34,977 bases of DNA from an uncultured Bacillota bacterium (GTDB lineage: Bacteria; Bacillota; Clostridia; Oscillospirales; Oscillospiraceae): the NCBI GenBank assembly GCA_947172355.1, contig CAMWBA010000013.1, positions 1-34,977 of the forward strand, written 5' to 3'. Numbering within the stretch: position 1 is the stretch's first letter; each line of letters starts with the position of its first letter. The position numbers and the translations under genes are program-made. The notes below the pieces were generated by a model that saw nothing but the letters and a program-made list of their open reading frames with translations, searched no databases and had not been told where the DNA came from. Shown here one piece after another: positions 1 to 8,603 of this stretch.

Positions 1-54
1 AGCACCGGATTGTGGTTCCGGGTGTCGAGGGTTCGAGTCCCTTTACCCACCCCA
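1..54 (+). tRNA. tRNA-His (GTG), 5' end cut off by the window
   Basis: The anticodon arm reads CCGGA-TTGTGGT-TCCGG with anticodon GTG. It is followed by a T arm with TTCGAGT and an acceptor strand TACCCAC, then C73 and an encoded CCA at 52-54. The 5' acceptor and most of the D arm lie before base 1. It is the first visible member of a tRNA series with Gln and Lys. Confidence 0.93.
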
Positions 55-68
55 CATTAAGGCGGAAG

Positions 69-90
69 GGCCGGAGCTTCTGCTCCGGCC
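69..90. other. GC-rich stem-loop between tRNA-His and tRNA-Gln
   Basis: A perfect 9-bp inverted repeat, GGCCGGAGC / GCTCCGGCC, has a TTCT loop. Only a mixed pyrimidine stretch follows, with no solid T run. It is therefore more likely a processing or spacing hairpin in a tRNA operon than an efficient terminator. Confidence 0.5.
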
Positions 91-114
91 TGCGTCTTTC
101 TTACCTTTGGATAC

Positions 115-189
115 AGGGGTGTAGCCAAGTGGCAAGGCAAGGGACTTTGACTCCCTCATTCGCTGGTTCGAATCCAGCCATCCCTGCCA
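115..189 (+). tRNA. tRNA-Gln (TTG)
   Basis: A complete 75-nt cloverleaf can be drawn. Acceptor AGGGGTG pairs with CATCCCT, the anticodon arm is AGGGA-CTTTGAC-TCCCT with anticodon TTG, and the T loop is TTCGAAT. The discriminator is G and the CCA is encoded. It sits 60 nt after tRNA-His. Confidence 0.95.
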
Positions 190-224
190 GCCGCCGCAGG
201 CGGCCATTCCTGTTTTCCCCACAC

Positions 225-300
225 GACCCAGTAGCTCAGCCGGTAGAGCAACTGCCTTTTAAGCCGTGGGTCCGGGGTTCGAGTCCCCGCTGGGTCACCA
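225..300 (+). tRNA. tRNA-Lys (TTT)
   Basis: A complete 76-nt cloverleaf. Acceptor GACCCAG pairs with CTGGGTC, the loop CTTTTAA carries anticodon TTT, the T loop is TTCGAGT, and the end is A73 plus an encoded CCA. The anticodon stem ACTGC/GCCGT has one T:C mismatch, T253 against C265 (tRNA positions 29:41). A rho-independent terminator follows directly. Confidence 0.95.
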
Positions 301-302
301 CG

Positions 303-339
303 TCGGAGCAAGCTGTATATCGCTTGCTCCGATTTTTTT
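303..339 (+). terminator. Rho-independent terminator of the tRNA operon
   Basis: TCGGAGCAAGC (303-313) pairs with GCTTGCTCCGA (322-332) as an 11-bp stem and is followed by a run of seven T. It lies 2 nt after the CCA of tRNA-Lys, so it ends the His-Gln-Lys transcript. Confidence 0.92.
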
Positions 340-376
340 CAAACATCGGAGCGCGCTCGTTACGCAGCTTCTCCTC

Positions 377-413
377 GCCAAATCGAACCCGCTTCACTAG
401 GCTTCGATTTGGC
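377..413. repeat. 11-bp inverted repeat in the tRNA-downstream spacer
   Basis: GCCAAATCGAA (377-387) is the exact reverse complement of TTCGATTTGGC (403-413), with 15 bases between. No T run follows. It may be a dispersed intergenic hairpin element; its copy number cannot be judged from this window. Confidence 0.5.
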
Positions 414-474
414 TTTGGGCGCAGACTTGAAAAACGATATGTTACCGTTTTTTGCCTGTTTTAGAATATGGATG

Positions 475-511
475 GAATCTCCAAGGAATTTATTCCTTGG
501 AGATTCTTTTT
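475..511 (+). terminator. Second terminator-like hairpin
   Basis: GAATCTCCAAGGAAT (475-489) is exactly reverse-complementary to ATTCCTTGGAGATTC (492-506), and five T follow. It has the form of a strong intrinsic terminator, about 135 nt after the first one. Whatever transcript it ends (read-through from the tRNAs or an unseen small RNA) is not clear. Confidence 0.75.
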
Positions 512-1142
512 GCAGGAAAACACAAACTAGATTTTGACGTCCCATATTTCTTGGGCAACGGGGAATATGGGGCGTTATATGCACTCCAGTCTTTTGCGTG
601 GATCTTGGCTGCCGGCGTTTTCATAGTCCATCTTAATTTTATGTAGTTGAGCGATACAATCCGCTTAAAAAGGCGATTGAGAAAAACGGTCGGCACCCGG
701 CAGGATAGATAAAAGAAGAAAGTCTTTCTTTGTAACCCGAGAAGTGGAGCAGACGACACTGGACTGCCTCTTTTTTCTTGATAGAAAGGGGATGTGCAGC
801 CAAAAAAACATTTTAGGGGATGCAGGAACCTGTTAAAAAAACGATATGACAACGATTATATGCTATCATCTTCTTAGCGGGAAATGGGTTTGCTTTTTGG
901 AAGGGAGAATGACTATGGTGTATTTGCCGGCGGATAACATGAATTATTCCATCCGTTGTGCACGGTGTGAACTGGCGAAGCTGAAATACAGAAACAGATA
1001 CGTCTTGGCATGAAAATTGCCTTGGCGGTGGGAAGCCAGAGAATCGCCAACCTGAACGAAATGATCCATTTCCCAATGTACAGCGAGACCCGAATGTGGC
1101 GTTGGTCCTGGAAGCGCCATCGTTACCGGTGGCGCTGTCTAA
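512..1142. other. Spacer without a convincing gene; decayed sequence
   Basis: No open frame here has a supported start, a Shine-Dalgarno site and a recognisable product. A short frame with a plausible ribosome site begins at ATG 915 and stops after about 32 codons. Several short frames in different phases read like protein fragments and lead into the broken gene at 1143. The stretch is best seen as decayed coding DNA plus spacer. Confidence 0.5.
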
Positions 1143-1703
1143 GAATCTGTAGTCATAACCGAGGCGCAAACGGAGGCCCAGAAGGGGAATGTCCGCTATG
1201 ACAAAGAAATTCTTCCCCGAGCGATTCATACCGCCTTGGACAAGGCGGAGTCTGCGTCTCCTGACGCGATGCTAAACGGACTGTGCTCCGCTGGTGCGTT
1301 TGCGCTGAAGGTTGCCTCATTTGTTGTGTCGCTGTCTGTTATTTTCCTGGCGCTGGCCAACTACACACCTGTGGTCTCCTGGCTGGGTATTCCGGTTGCA
1401 CCTATCCTGAATCTGCTGGGGCTGCCCGATGTGGAGCTGATTGCACCCTCTGTATTTTCCGGTTTCTTCGCATTGTCTCTGCCCTCCACTCTGCTAAAGG
1501 GAACTGCTGTGGCGGCGAAAGGCGGATTCTTTGTGGTGCTGTTGTCCACCGCACAGATCATTTTCTTTACTGAGAGCGCCAATGCGATGCTGGAATCGGA
1601 GATTCCGGTTGATTTCAAAGATCTGTTGATTATTTTCCTGGAGCGTACGGTGTTCCTGATCCCTCTGTGCGCCCTGATCTGCGGAATTGTATTTGGATTT
1701 TGA
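1143..1703 (+). pseudogene. Remnant of a YjiH-like nucleoside-recognition (Gate) membrane protein
   Basis: The frame opens after a TAA at 1140 and reads protein-like sequence from 1143 (ESVVITEAQTEAQKGN...) to a stop at 1701-1703. It contains about four hydrophobic segments, a V-SWLG-P-L-LLG-P pattern and a closing FKDLLIIFLERTVFLIPL segment. This matches the C-terminal half of YjiH-type Gate-domain proteins, which are normally more than twice as long. Only a TTG (1236) or an unsupported internal ATG (1269) could start it, neither with a ribosome site, while the homologous reading begins upstream of both. I therefore call it a 5'-truncated pseudogene. Family assignment rests on remembered pattern similarity. 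Confidence 0.6.
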
Positions 1704-1730
1704 TGGGGTTCCCCTAGTTCGCCCTGCATA

Positions 1731-1773
1731 ATTTTCCCACCTGATTGTCTTGGACAGCGGGTGGGGAAATTTT
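1731..1773 (+). terminator. Imperfect terminator-like hairpin before the urocanase operon
   Basis: ATTTTCCCACC (1731-1741) can pair with GGTGGGGAAATTTT (ending 1773) across a long loop, allowing a bulge; a short T run closes the 3' arm. It lies between the pseudogene and the ribosome site of the next gene. It could be an old terminator or part of the operon leader. No clear promoter was found between 1704 and 1811. Confidence 0.4.
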
Positions 1774-1811
1774 ACAAAGCGGCAGGGAAAAAGAAAGAAT
1801 GAGGTGAAGAT

Positions 1812-3824
1812 ATGAATCACACAGAGATTCAAAAATATATGAAAATCAAGCTGGAAGGTCCGCTGCCCCAGCCCGAAAAATTTGCTTCAGGGATCCGCCG
1901 GGCACCCAAGCGTGAGGCAAAGCTGAGTTCGGAGGATGTGGTTCAGGCAATTAAAAACGCCCTGCGCTACATTCCGGAAGAATACCAAAAAGAAATGGCA
2001 AAAGAATTTTACCAGGAACTAAAGGAGCGGGGCAAGATATATGGCTACCGTTTCCGGCCTCATGGAAAGATATGGGGCCGCCCGGTGGACAGCTACAAAG
2101 GGAACTGTCTGGCCGGAAAAGCGCTTCAGGTTATGATTGACAACAATCTGGATTTTGATGTGGCCCTCTACCCCTATGAACTGGTGACCTATGGCGAAAC
2201 CGGTCAAGTATGTCAAAACTGGATGCAGTACCGTCTCATAAAGCGCTATCTGGAGGAGATGGAGGAAGATCAAACGCTGGTGGTCAGCTCCGGTCATCCG
2301 CTGGGGCTGTTCCACTCGTCCAAGGAGTCCCCGCGGGTTATCCTGACCAACGGCCTTTTGGTGGGGAAGTACAATGACAATGACAACTGGAACCGGGCCG
2401 CGGCTCTGGGGGTGTCCAATTACGGTCAGTTTACCGCCGGCGGCTGGTTCTACATCGGCAGCCAAGGTATTGTCCACGGCACCTTTTCCACCCTGCTTTC
2501 TGTGGCACGTACTGTGCTGCACCACGACAATGACCAGGATATGATGAAAGGCGCTCTGTTTGTTACGGCCGGTCTGGGTGGGATGAGCGGCGCCCAAGGC
2601 AAATCCATCGAGATGTGCAACGGTGTGGGCATTATTGCCGAGGTGGATGAGTCCAAGATTGAACTCCGTCAGCGGTTGGGCTGGGTCTCTCTGCGGGCCG
2701 AGACGCCGGAGGATGCATTTTCCAAGGCGCGCACCTACATCGCCAAAGGCGAGCCCATCTCCATTGCCTACCACGGCAACATTGTGGACCTGCTCCAATA
2801 CGCTGTGGACCATAAGGAAAAGATTGATATTTTAACCGATCAGACCTCCTGTCATGTCGCCTTTGATGGCGGCTACTGTCCCCAAGGACTGACCTTTGCC
2901 CAGCGGACCCGGCTGTTGGCAGAGGACAAGCCCCGCTTCATAGAGCTGGTAAAGCAGACGCTCCGCAAGCACCATGAACTGATTGAAATTCTCCGCAGCC
3001 GGGGCACCTACTTTTTCGACTATGGAAACAGCCTGACCTCCACCATGTATGAAATTGGAATTAAGGAAGTGTGCACCAACGGGGAAAATCCTCTGGATGG
3101 CTTTGTTTACAAGTCCTTTGTGGAAGAATTTCTGGGGCCCAATCTGTTTGACTGCGGCTATGGCCCCTTCCGTTGGGTATGTCTGTCCGGAAAACCGGAG
3201 GACCTCCACAAAACCGATCTTGCAGCTATGGCATGTATCGACAAGGACCGGCGGTATCAGGACTATGACAACTATGTCTGGATTCGGGACGGTCTGGTCA
3301 TTGGAACGCAGGCGAGGATTCTGTACCAAGACGCCCAAACCAGGGAACGGATTGCGCTGAAGTTTAATGGAATGGTCCGCTCGGGTGAGATAGGTCCTGT
3401 TATGATGGGACGGGATCATATGGATACTGGCGGAACCGATGCCCCATCCCGCGAGACCTCCAATATTCGGGACGGCAGCAATATCACCGCGGACATGTCT
3501 GCTCTGGTGTTCGGCGGGGATGCCGGTATGGGTATGACTTTGCTGTCTATGCACAATGGCGGAGGCGTTGGAATCGGCAACTCACAAAGCTGCGGTTACG
3601 GTCTGCTCCTGGATGGCAGTGAAAGAACGGACCAGATTATCCGGCGGGCGGTCAGCTATGATGTGATGTGTGGCGTAGCCCGCCGGGCCTGGGCAGGCAA
3701 CGAAAATTCCATCCAAACAGTGCTGGATCACACGGAGCCTTCCGACACAATTACGCTGCCGTTCCTGTGTGATGAGGCGGTGATCCGGCAGATGATTCAG
3801 GAAGACGGAAGCGGCTGGCACTAA
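1812..3824 (+). CDS. hutU: Urocanase family hydratase (urocanate or thiourocanate hydratase), long form
   Basis: Urocanases add water to urocanate using tightly bound NAD+ as an electrophile and form imidazolone-propionate in the cytosol. The 670-residue protein is of the long type (about 670 residues, against about 550 for the short bacterial form). Recognisable segments are SSGHPLGLF, a glycine-rich GLGGMSGAQ (about 254-262) in the NAD region, FDYGNS, GPFRWVCLSGKPEDL and MGRDHMDTGGTD. The start is ATG 1812 after GAGGTGAA. It is the first gene of an operon whose other members activate, dehydrate and reduce acyl-CoA esters. No hutI, ftcD or canonical hutH is nearby, which is odd for ordinary histidine breakdown. 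With a probable ergothionase in the same window, thiourocanate is a possible substrate (inference). The family call is firm; the substrate is not. Confidence 0.9.
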   Translation: MNHTEIQKYMKIKLEGPLPQPEKFASGIRRAPKREAKLSSEDVVQAIKNALRYIPEEYQKEMAKEFYQELKERGKIYGYRFRPHGKIWGRPVDSYKGNCLAGKALQVMIDNNLDFDVALYPYELVTYGETGQVCQNWMQYRLIKRYLEEMEEDQTLVVSSGHPLGLFHSSKESPRVILTNGLLVGKYNDNDNWNRAAALGVSNYGQFTAGGWFYIGSQGIVHGTFSTLLSVARTVLHHDNDQDMMKGALFVTAGLGGMSGAQGKSIEMCNGVGIIAEVDESKIELRQRLGWVSLRAETPEDAFSKARTYIAKGEPISIAYHGNIVDLLQYAVDHKEKIDILTDQTSCHVAFDGGYCPQGLTFAQRTRLLAEDKPRFIELVKQTLRKHHELIEILRSRGTYFFDYGNSLTSTMYEIGIKEVCTNGENPLDGFVYKSFVEEFLGPNLFDCGYGPFRWVCLSGKPEDLHKTDLAAMACIDKDRRYQDYDNYVWIRDGLVIGTQARILYQDAQTRERIALKFNGMVRSGEIGPVMMGRDHMDTGGTDAPSRETSNIRDGSNITADMSALVFGGDAGMGMTLLSMHNGGGVGIGNSQSCGYGLLLDGSERTDQIIRRAVSYDVMCGVARRAWAGNENSIQTVLDHTEPSDTITLPFLCDEAVIRQMIQEDGSGWH

Positions 3825-3841
3825 GACGGGGGGGACAAACG

Positions 3842-5071
3842 ATGGATCAATATAAACCGCTGGCTGGTATTACGGTGATAGAATTGGCCACCTTTGTGGC
3901 CGCTCCCTATGCCGCCAGAACCATGGCGGACTGGGGCGCCGATGTAATCAAGATCGAGCCGCCCAAGGGCGACCCCATGCGCATGATGGGCGGACTTTTG
4001 AACATGCCGACCGACGACGAACAGGAAAACCCCGCTTATGACCAGCAAAACGCCAATAAACGCGGCATTGTGCTGAACTTGAAGAATCCGGACGGTATGG
4101 CGGCGCTTCACAGGCTGCTTGCTAACGCGGATGTTTTTGTCACCAACAACCGGCAGGAGGCGCTGGAGCGGATGGGGCTGTCTTACGAACAGCTGTCAGA
4201 GAAGTACCCTGCTCTGGTTTACGGCCAGGTGTCTGGCTATGGGGAAAATGGGCCGGATAAAGACCGGCCTGGGTTTGACTTTACCGCCTACTACGCCCGG
4301 GGCGGCATCAGCGGCACACTGTATGAGAAGGATACCGCCCCGCTTCTCACAGTGGCGGCCTTTGGCGATCAGCAGGTCAGTTTGGCCCTGTTATCTGGAC
4401 TGTGTGCTGCGCTGTTCAATGCCAAACGCACCGGAAAAGGGGAAAAGGTCAGCGTCAGCCTATACCAGACAGCCCTGTATTGCATGTGTCATATGATTGC
4501 TTCCAGCCAGTATGGAAAAAACCCCTATCCCCGCAGCCGCCTGGATACAGCCAATCCCTTCCAGGTAGCTTACCCCACTAAGGACGGGCGCTGGATTCAA
4601 GGGGCGGTCAATGCGTACGACAAGGAGTACGCCCGTATTTGCCGCCTGGTGGGCCGGGAGGACTTGGCCGCAGATACACGGTATAACACCTTTCAGAAGG
4701 TCAAGGATAACCCAAGGCCCTTCATCCAGGAACTGGACCAGGCGTTTCGGCAGAAGACCGCGGACGAGTGGGTGAAAATCTTTGACGAGGCCGATCTCCC
4801 CTTTGACAAAGAGATGCTCTGGGAGGAGATTCTGGAGGACCCCCAGGCATGGGGTGACGACGACCTGTGCCGTGTAGAGGGATATCCGGACCATGAAACA
4901 CTTGGCACCAGCCGCATTTTGGTCCGTTCTCCGGTGAAGTTCCGCAATATGGGACTGCCTCCCTATGAAAAGGGCCCGCGGATTGGACAGCACACAGACC
5001 AGATTCTGACCGATGCGGGCTTTTCGCCAGGGGAGATTGAGGCGCTGCGGGCCAGCGGTGCCATCAAATAA
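3842..5071 (+). CDS. Class III CoA-transferase (CaiB/BaiF, HadA/FldA-like)
   Basis: Family III transferases move CoA between carboxylic acids through an aspartyl-CoA anhydride. The 409-residue protein opens with the typical GITVIELATFVAAPYA block and GADVIKIEPPKGDP. It carries the conserved RPGFDFTAYYARGG segment, in which Asp146 is the expected catalytic residue. Directly downstream are both subunits of a 2-hydroxyacyl-CoA dehydratase, the same partnership as HadA-HadBC and FldA-FldBC. The likely job is to load CoA from the pathway's end-product ester onto a 2-hydroxy acid or an acrylate. The ATG at 3842 lies 17 nt after the urocanase stop, behind a G-rich GGGGGGGACAAACG. Carnitine CoA-transferase (CaiB) is an alternative on family grounds only; the neighbours do not support it. 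Confidence 0.9.
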   Translation: MDQYKPLAGITVIELATFVAAPYAARTMADWGADVIKIEPPKGDPMRMMGGLLNMPTDDEQENPAYDQQNANKRGIVLNLKNPDGMAALHRLLANADVFVTNNRQEALERMGLSYEQLSEKYPALVYGQVSGYGENGPDKDRPGFDFTAYYARGGISGTLYEKDTAPLLTVAAFGDQQVSLALLSGLCAALFNAKRTGKGEKVSVSLYQTALYCMCHMIASSQYGKNPYPRSRLDTANPFQVAYPTKDGRWIQGAVNAYDKEYARICRLVGREDLAADTRYNTFQKVKDNPRPFIQELDQAFRQKTADEWVKIFDEADLPFDKEMLWEEILEDPQAWGDDDLCRVEGYPDHETLGTSRILVRSPVKFRNMGLPPYEKGPRIGQHTDQILTDAGFSPGEIEALRASGAIK

Positions 5072-5090
5072 CAAGGAAAGGACTGCTATC

Positions 5091-6305
5091 ATGGGGAATG
5101 AAACGATACGGGCAAAGGATCTGCTGAACCGGCTTCTTGATCGGCACTATCAAGAGGCTTGGACGGCCAAGCGGCAGGGCAAACCGGTGGGCTGGGTCTC
5201 CTCCAATTTTCCGCAGGAGTTTTTGGAAGCTATGGACCTGACGGTGTGTTACCCGGAGAACCATTCCACCTCACTGTCCGCCAAACATGAATCTATGGAT
5301 ATGATCGGTGAAGCGGAGCGATTGGGCTATAACAATGATCTTTGCGGCTATGCACGGGTTAACCTGGGTTTTTTAAGCAAGGGCGGATGTGAGAGCCTGC
5401 AAATGCCCATGCCGGACTATGTGGTATGCAGCAATAATATTTGCAACCAGTTGGTGAAATGGTTTGAAAATGTGGCGAACCTCTGCAACATTCCTTTTAT
5501 TGTCTTTGATATTCCCTTCAATCATGAATACGAGGTCAGCCGGTCCCGCCTGGAATATATGCGGGCACAGATTCCGGAATTGATTGCCCAGCTGGAGAAA
5601 GCTGCCGGAACCAAGTGGAATGAGGCCCGCTTTCAGGAGGTTATGGCAATTTCCAACGAATGTGGGGAGCAGTGGCAACGGGCCTCCCGTTACTTTGAGG
5701 CTGTGCCCAGTCCGATGAACGGCTTTGAGATGTTCAACTATATGGCCCTGATGGTCTGCGCCCGGGGGAGAAGGGAGACTGTGGAGGCAATCCGCCTGCT
5801 GGCAGATGAACTGGAAGAGCGGTATCACACAGGGGAAACCACATTTCGGGGCGAGCCCAGATTCCGGATTATGATGGAAGGCATTGCCTGCTGGCCCCAC
5901 TTGAAGCACAATTATCAGACGCTGAAAAACAACGGCTGTAATTTGACCGGTACTGTCTATACCGAGACCTGGGGGCGTACCTACAAAAATCTGGACGAGA
6001 TGCTCCGGTCCTATAGCGTTGTACTGGATAATACCAATGTTGACCATGCCTGCGACCGGCGCATCCAGTTGGCCCGCCGTGCCTGCTGCGACGGCGCACT
6101 GATCCACATGAACCGGAGCTGTAAGGCGTGGGACGGTATTCTGTATGAGATGGAACGGCGTATCCGCAGTCAAGCAAAGATTCCCACAGCGGTCTATGAC
6201 GGCGACCAATCAGATCCCAGATGCTATTCCGAAGGACAGTACGCGTCCCGGGTGCAGGGACTGTGTGAGGTCATGGAAAACCGCAGAGGGGAGGGGGCGC
6301 AGTGA
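5091..6305 (+). CDS. 2-hydroxyacyl-CoA dehydratase, larger subunit (HadB/FldB-like)
   Basis: This is one of the two [4Fe-4S] subunits that remove water from (R)-2-hydroxyacyl-CoA by a ketyl-radical mechanism to give an enoyl-CoA. The enzyme is oxygen-sensitive and needs one-electron activation by an ATP-driven activase. The protein has 404 residues, usual for HadB/FldB. Conserved cysteines sit at C85 (DLCGYARVN), C113/C118 (CSNNIC) and C344 (NRSCKAWD), the spacing of cluster ligands in this family. The start is ATG 5091 behind AAGGAAAGG; the frame stays open further upstream into the previous gene, but that extension has no family match. It overlaps the next gene by 4 bp, suggesting coupled translation. 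The activator gene is not in the window. Confidence 0.92.
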   Translation: MGNETIRAKDLLNRLLDRHYQEAWTAKRQGKPVGWVSSNFPQEFLEAMDLTVCYPENHSTSLSAKHESMDMIGEAERLGYNNDLCGYARVNLGFLSKGGCESLQMPMPDYVVCSNNICNQLVKWFENVANLCNIPFIVFDIPFNHEYEVSRSRLEYMRAQIPELIAQLEKAAGTKWNEARFQEVMAISNECGEQWQRASRYFEAVPSPMNGFEMFNYMALMVCARGRRETVEAIRLLADELEERYHTGETTFRGEPRFRIMMEGIACWPHLKHNYQTLKNNGCNLTGTVYTETWGRTYKNLDEMLRSYSVVLDNTNVDHACDRRIQLARRACCDGALIHMNRSCKAWDGILYEMERRIRSQAKIPTAVYDGDQSDPRCYSEGQYASRVQGLCEVMENRRGEGAQ

Positions 6306-7429
6306 GCCGGCTGGACTGTATATTAGAGGCGATATCCAACGACGCCAAGCATCCAACCACCGCGATCCGCCGGGAACTGGAGCGTACCCGAAAAAAAGCG
6401 GTGGGTTGTATGCTGGAGTTTTGTCCGGAGGAACTGATCTATGCTGCAGGAATGCTGCCCGTAGGCCTGTGGGGCGGAAATGTGGAATTGTCTCTGGTCA
6501 AAAGGTATTTTCCGGCGTTCTTCTGCGCGCCCGTTCAGCAGAATCTTGAGCTGGCCCTTCAAGGGGCGTTCGATGGGCTTCTCACGGCGGTTATTGTGCC
6601 GATTCTCTGTGACACATTAAAATCAGCTAGCCAAAACTGGCGCATTGCGGTCCCTCAGATTCCCATGATTCCGGTTACATACCCTCAAAATCGCAAATCC
6701 CGCTCCGGACAAGCCTTTTTGCGCTGTGAACTGGAGGATGCCCTGAAAAAATTGGAACAGATAAACCGCTGCAAGGTGTCTGAACAGGATGTAACCAATG
6801 CCATTTTGCTCTATAATCGCTACAGACAGACTATGCGTGAGTTTGCAGAGAGGGCGGCCCATCACACAGACATCATTACACCCGCCGTCCGGCACAGTGT
6901 ATTTCAGGCCGGGTTCTATCGGGATAAGGCGGATTATTTGAGGACTGTGCAGGAATTGACCGCCCAGTTAGAACTGTTTCCCCAGACGAAGGGCCGGCAC
7001 CCCATAGCGCTGACCGGAATTGCACTGGATGTGCCCCGCGTTTTGGAAGCGATGGAACAAAATGGGCTGAGCGTTGCCGCAGACACACTGGCGCAGGAGT
7101 ATGGGCAGGCCGCCTTTCCGGTTCCGGATGGGGACGATGGACTGACCCGGCTGGCGGCTTGGTGGGGGCAGGTCCGCTGCTCCTCGCTGGCCGCAGACCC
7201 CCGAAAGGAGCGAGTGGAATATATGATCCGGCTGGTCCGGGAGGGACGGGCGCAGGGCGTTATTGTGTCAGCCCCTTCCTTCTGCGATCCGGAGGAGTAT
7301 GACGAACCCATTTTCCACAGTGCTTTTCAAGCTGCCGGCATTCCGCACCTATACTTAGAACTGAATGACGCACCCTCCGCAGAACAAGCCGCTGCAAGAG
7401 TTCAGGGTTTTGCGGAAATGCTGCCCTGA
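6302..7429 (+). CDS. 2-hydroxyacyl-CoA dehydratase, smaller subunit (HadC/FldC-like)
   Basis: This is the second dehydratase subunit, 375 residues, typical of HadC/FldC. Visible features are the N-terminal ARKKAVG-like segment and EFCPEELIYAAGMLPV. Cysteines C75 (AFFCAPVQQ), C103 (PILCDTLK) and C328 (SFCDPEEYDEP) are the likely cluster ligands. It starts at GTG 6302, overlapping the stop of the partner gene (GTGA). The closing segment GIPHLYLELND is typical of the subunit's last Rossmann-like fold. Substrate range in this family runs from lactate and 2-hydroxyglutarate to phenyl-lactate and cannot be read from the sequence alone. Confidence 0.9.
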   Translation: MSRLDCILEAISNDAKHPTTAIRRELERTRKKAVGCMLEFCPEELIYAAGMLPVGLWGGNVELSLVKRYFPAFFCAPVQQNLELALQGAFDGLLTAVIVPILCDTLKSASQNWRIAVPQIPMIPVTYPQNRKSRSGQAFLRCELEDALKKLEQINRCKVSEQDVTNAILLYNRYRQTMREFAERAAHHTDIITPAVRHSVFQAGFYRDKADYLRTVQELTAQLELFPQTKGRHPIALTGIALDVPRVLEAMEQNGLSVAADTLAQEYGQAAFPVPDGDDGLTRLAAWWGQVRCSSLAADPRKERVEYMIRLVREGRAQGVIVSAPSFCDPEEYDEPIFHSAFQAAGIPHLYLELNDAPSAEQAAARVQGFAEMLP

Positions 7430-7455
7430 GCGGGCGAGAACAGGAGGCAGACCGA

Positions 7456-8589
7456 ATGATTCATACAGACATGCAGAAGTTGATCCGCAAGTCGGTTCGG
7501 GATTTTGCGCAGAAAGAAGTAGCGCCCCTCGCCGCACAGATTGACGAGACAGGGGAATTTCCGGATGAACTCTATCAAAAGCTGGCAAAAAACAATTATT
7601 TTGGGATTACAATTCCCAAAGAATACGGCGGAACAGGTGCCGGTTATGTGGTCATGTGCATTGTCATGGAGGAGTTGGCCCGCGTATGTGTGTCCACCAC
7701 ATTGCATATTACGTCTCCTAATACCCTTCTGGGACTGCCGCTGGCCAACTACGGTACGCCAGAACAGAAAAAGCGCTACCTGTTACCCGAGATGCGGGGA
7801 GAAAAAGAAGGTACATTCGCCTTGACCGAGCCGGGAGCTGGTTCTGACGCCGCATCTATGAAGACCACTGCGGTCCGGGATGGAGACTACTACATACTGA
7901 ACGGACGCAAGACCTTTATCACCGCAGCCCCTGTGGCGGACTTTGTGGTGGTGTTCGCCGTGACGGATCGGAGCAAGGGCACTCGAGGAATCACGGCCTT
8001 TCTTGTGGAGCGGGGCACACCCGGCTTTTCCACAGGGAAAAAAGAGCGCAAGATGGGGGTGTGCGGCTCCCCGACCAGCGATGTGATTTTGGACCGTGTT
8101 CGGGTCCATAAGAGCCAGATCCTCGGAAAAGAGGGCGAAGGGTTCCTCATGGCCATGAAGACCTTGGATTCCGGCCGTATTGTGGTGGCTGCGCAATGTT
8201 TGGGCATTGCCCAAAGTGCGATGGACGAAGCGGTTAAATATGTGAAAGAGCGCCAGCAGTTCGGCCGGGCGATTGGAAACTTCCAGGGGATTCAGTTTAT
8301 GCTGAGCGATATGGAGACAAAAATCAACTGCGCCCGAGCGCTGATTTATGATACGGCACAGAAAAAGGACCTGGGAATGAACATCACAAAGGAGGCCGCC
8401 ATGGCGAAGTATTTTGCCTCCGAGATGTGTAATGACGTGGCGGCAAAGGCGCTGCAGCTTCATGGTGGATATGGATATATGAAGGACTACCCCATTGAAC
8501 GGATCTTTCGGAACGCTCGGGTGACAACGATTTATGAGGGCACCTCCCAGATCCAGCAAATCGTGATTGCCAAGCAGCTGTTGAAGTGA
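7456..8589 (+). CDS. Acyl-CoA dehydrogenase/enoyl-CoA reductase (AcdB/Bcd-like)
   Basis: A 377-residue FAD flavoprotein of the acyl-CoA dehydrogenase family. The FAD-binding loop [17 protein letters not shown] is followed by the [14 protein letters not shown] and [11 protein letters not shown] blocks. The catalytic base is Glu361 in [10 protein letters not shown]. In anaerobes with adjacent EtfBA these enzymes usually run as reductases of enoyl-CoA, sometimes with electron bifurcation from NADH to ferredoxin. The order dehydratase, AcdB, EtfB, EtfA matches the reductive aryl-lactate (Fld) cluster known from Clostridium sporogenes. The start is ATG 7456 behind CAGGAGGCAG. I infer it reduces the enoyl-CoA produced by the dehydratase or directly by the CoA-transferase. 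Confidence 0.93.
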   Translation: MIHTDMQKLIRKSVRDFAQKEVAPLAAQIDETGEFPDELYQKLAKNNYFGITIPKEYGGTGAGYVVMCIVMEELARVCVSTTLHITSPNTLLGLPLANYGTPEQKKRYLLPEMRGEKEGTFALTEPGAGSDAASMKTTAVRDGDYYILNGRKTFITAAPVADFVVVFAVTDRSKGTRGITAFLVERGTPGFSTGKKERKMGVCGSPTSDVILDRVRVHKSQILGKEGEGFLMAMKTLDSGRIVVAAQCLGIAQSAMDEAVKYVKERQQFGRAIGNFQGIQFMLSDMETKINCARALIYDTAQKKDLGMNITKEAAMAKYFASEMCNDVAAKALQLHGGYGYMKDYPIERIFRNARVTTIYEGTSQIQQIVIAKQLLK

Positions 8590-8603
8590 CGGGAGGAACC
8601 GCC

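Noticed and set aside
12-464. Open frame of 150 codons across the tRNA genes
   Set aside because: It runs through three structured tRNAs and a terminator and has no protein-like features.
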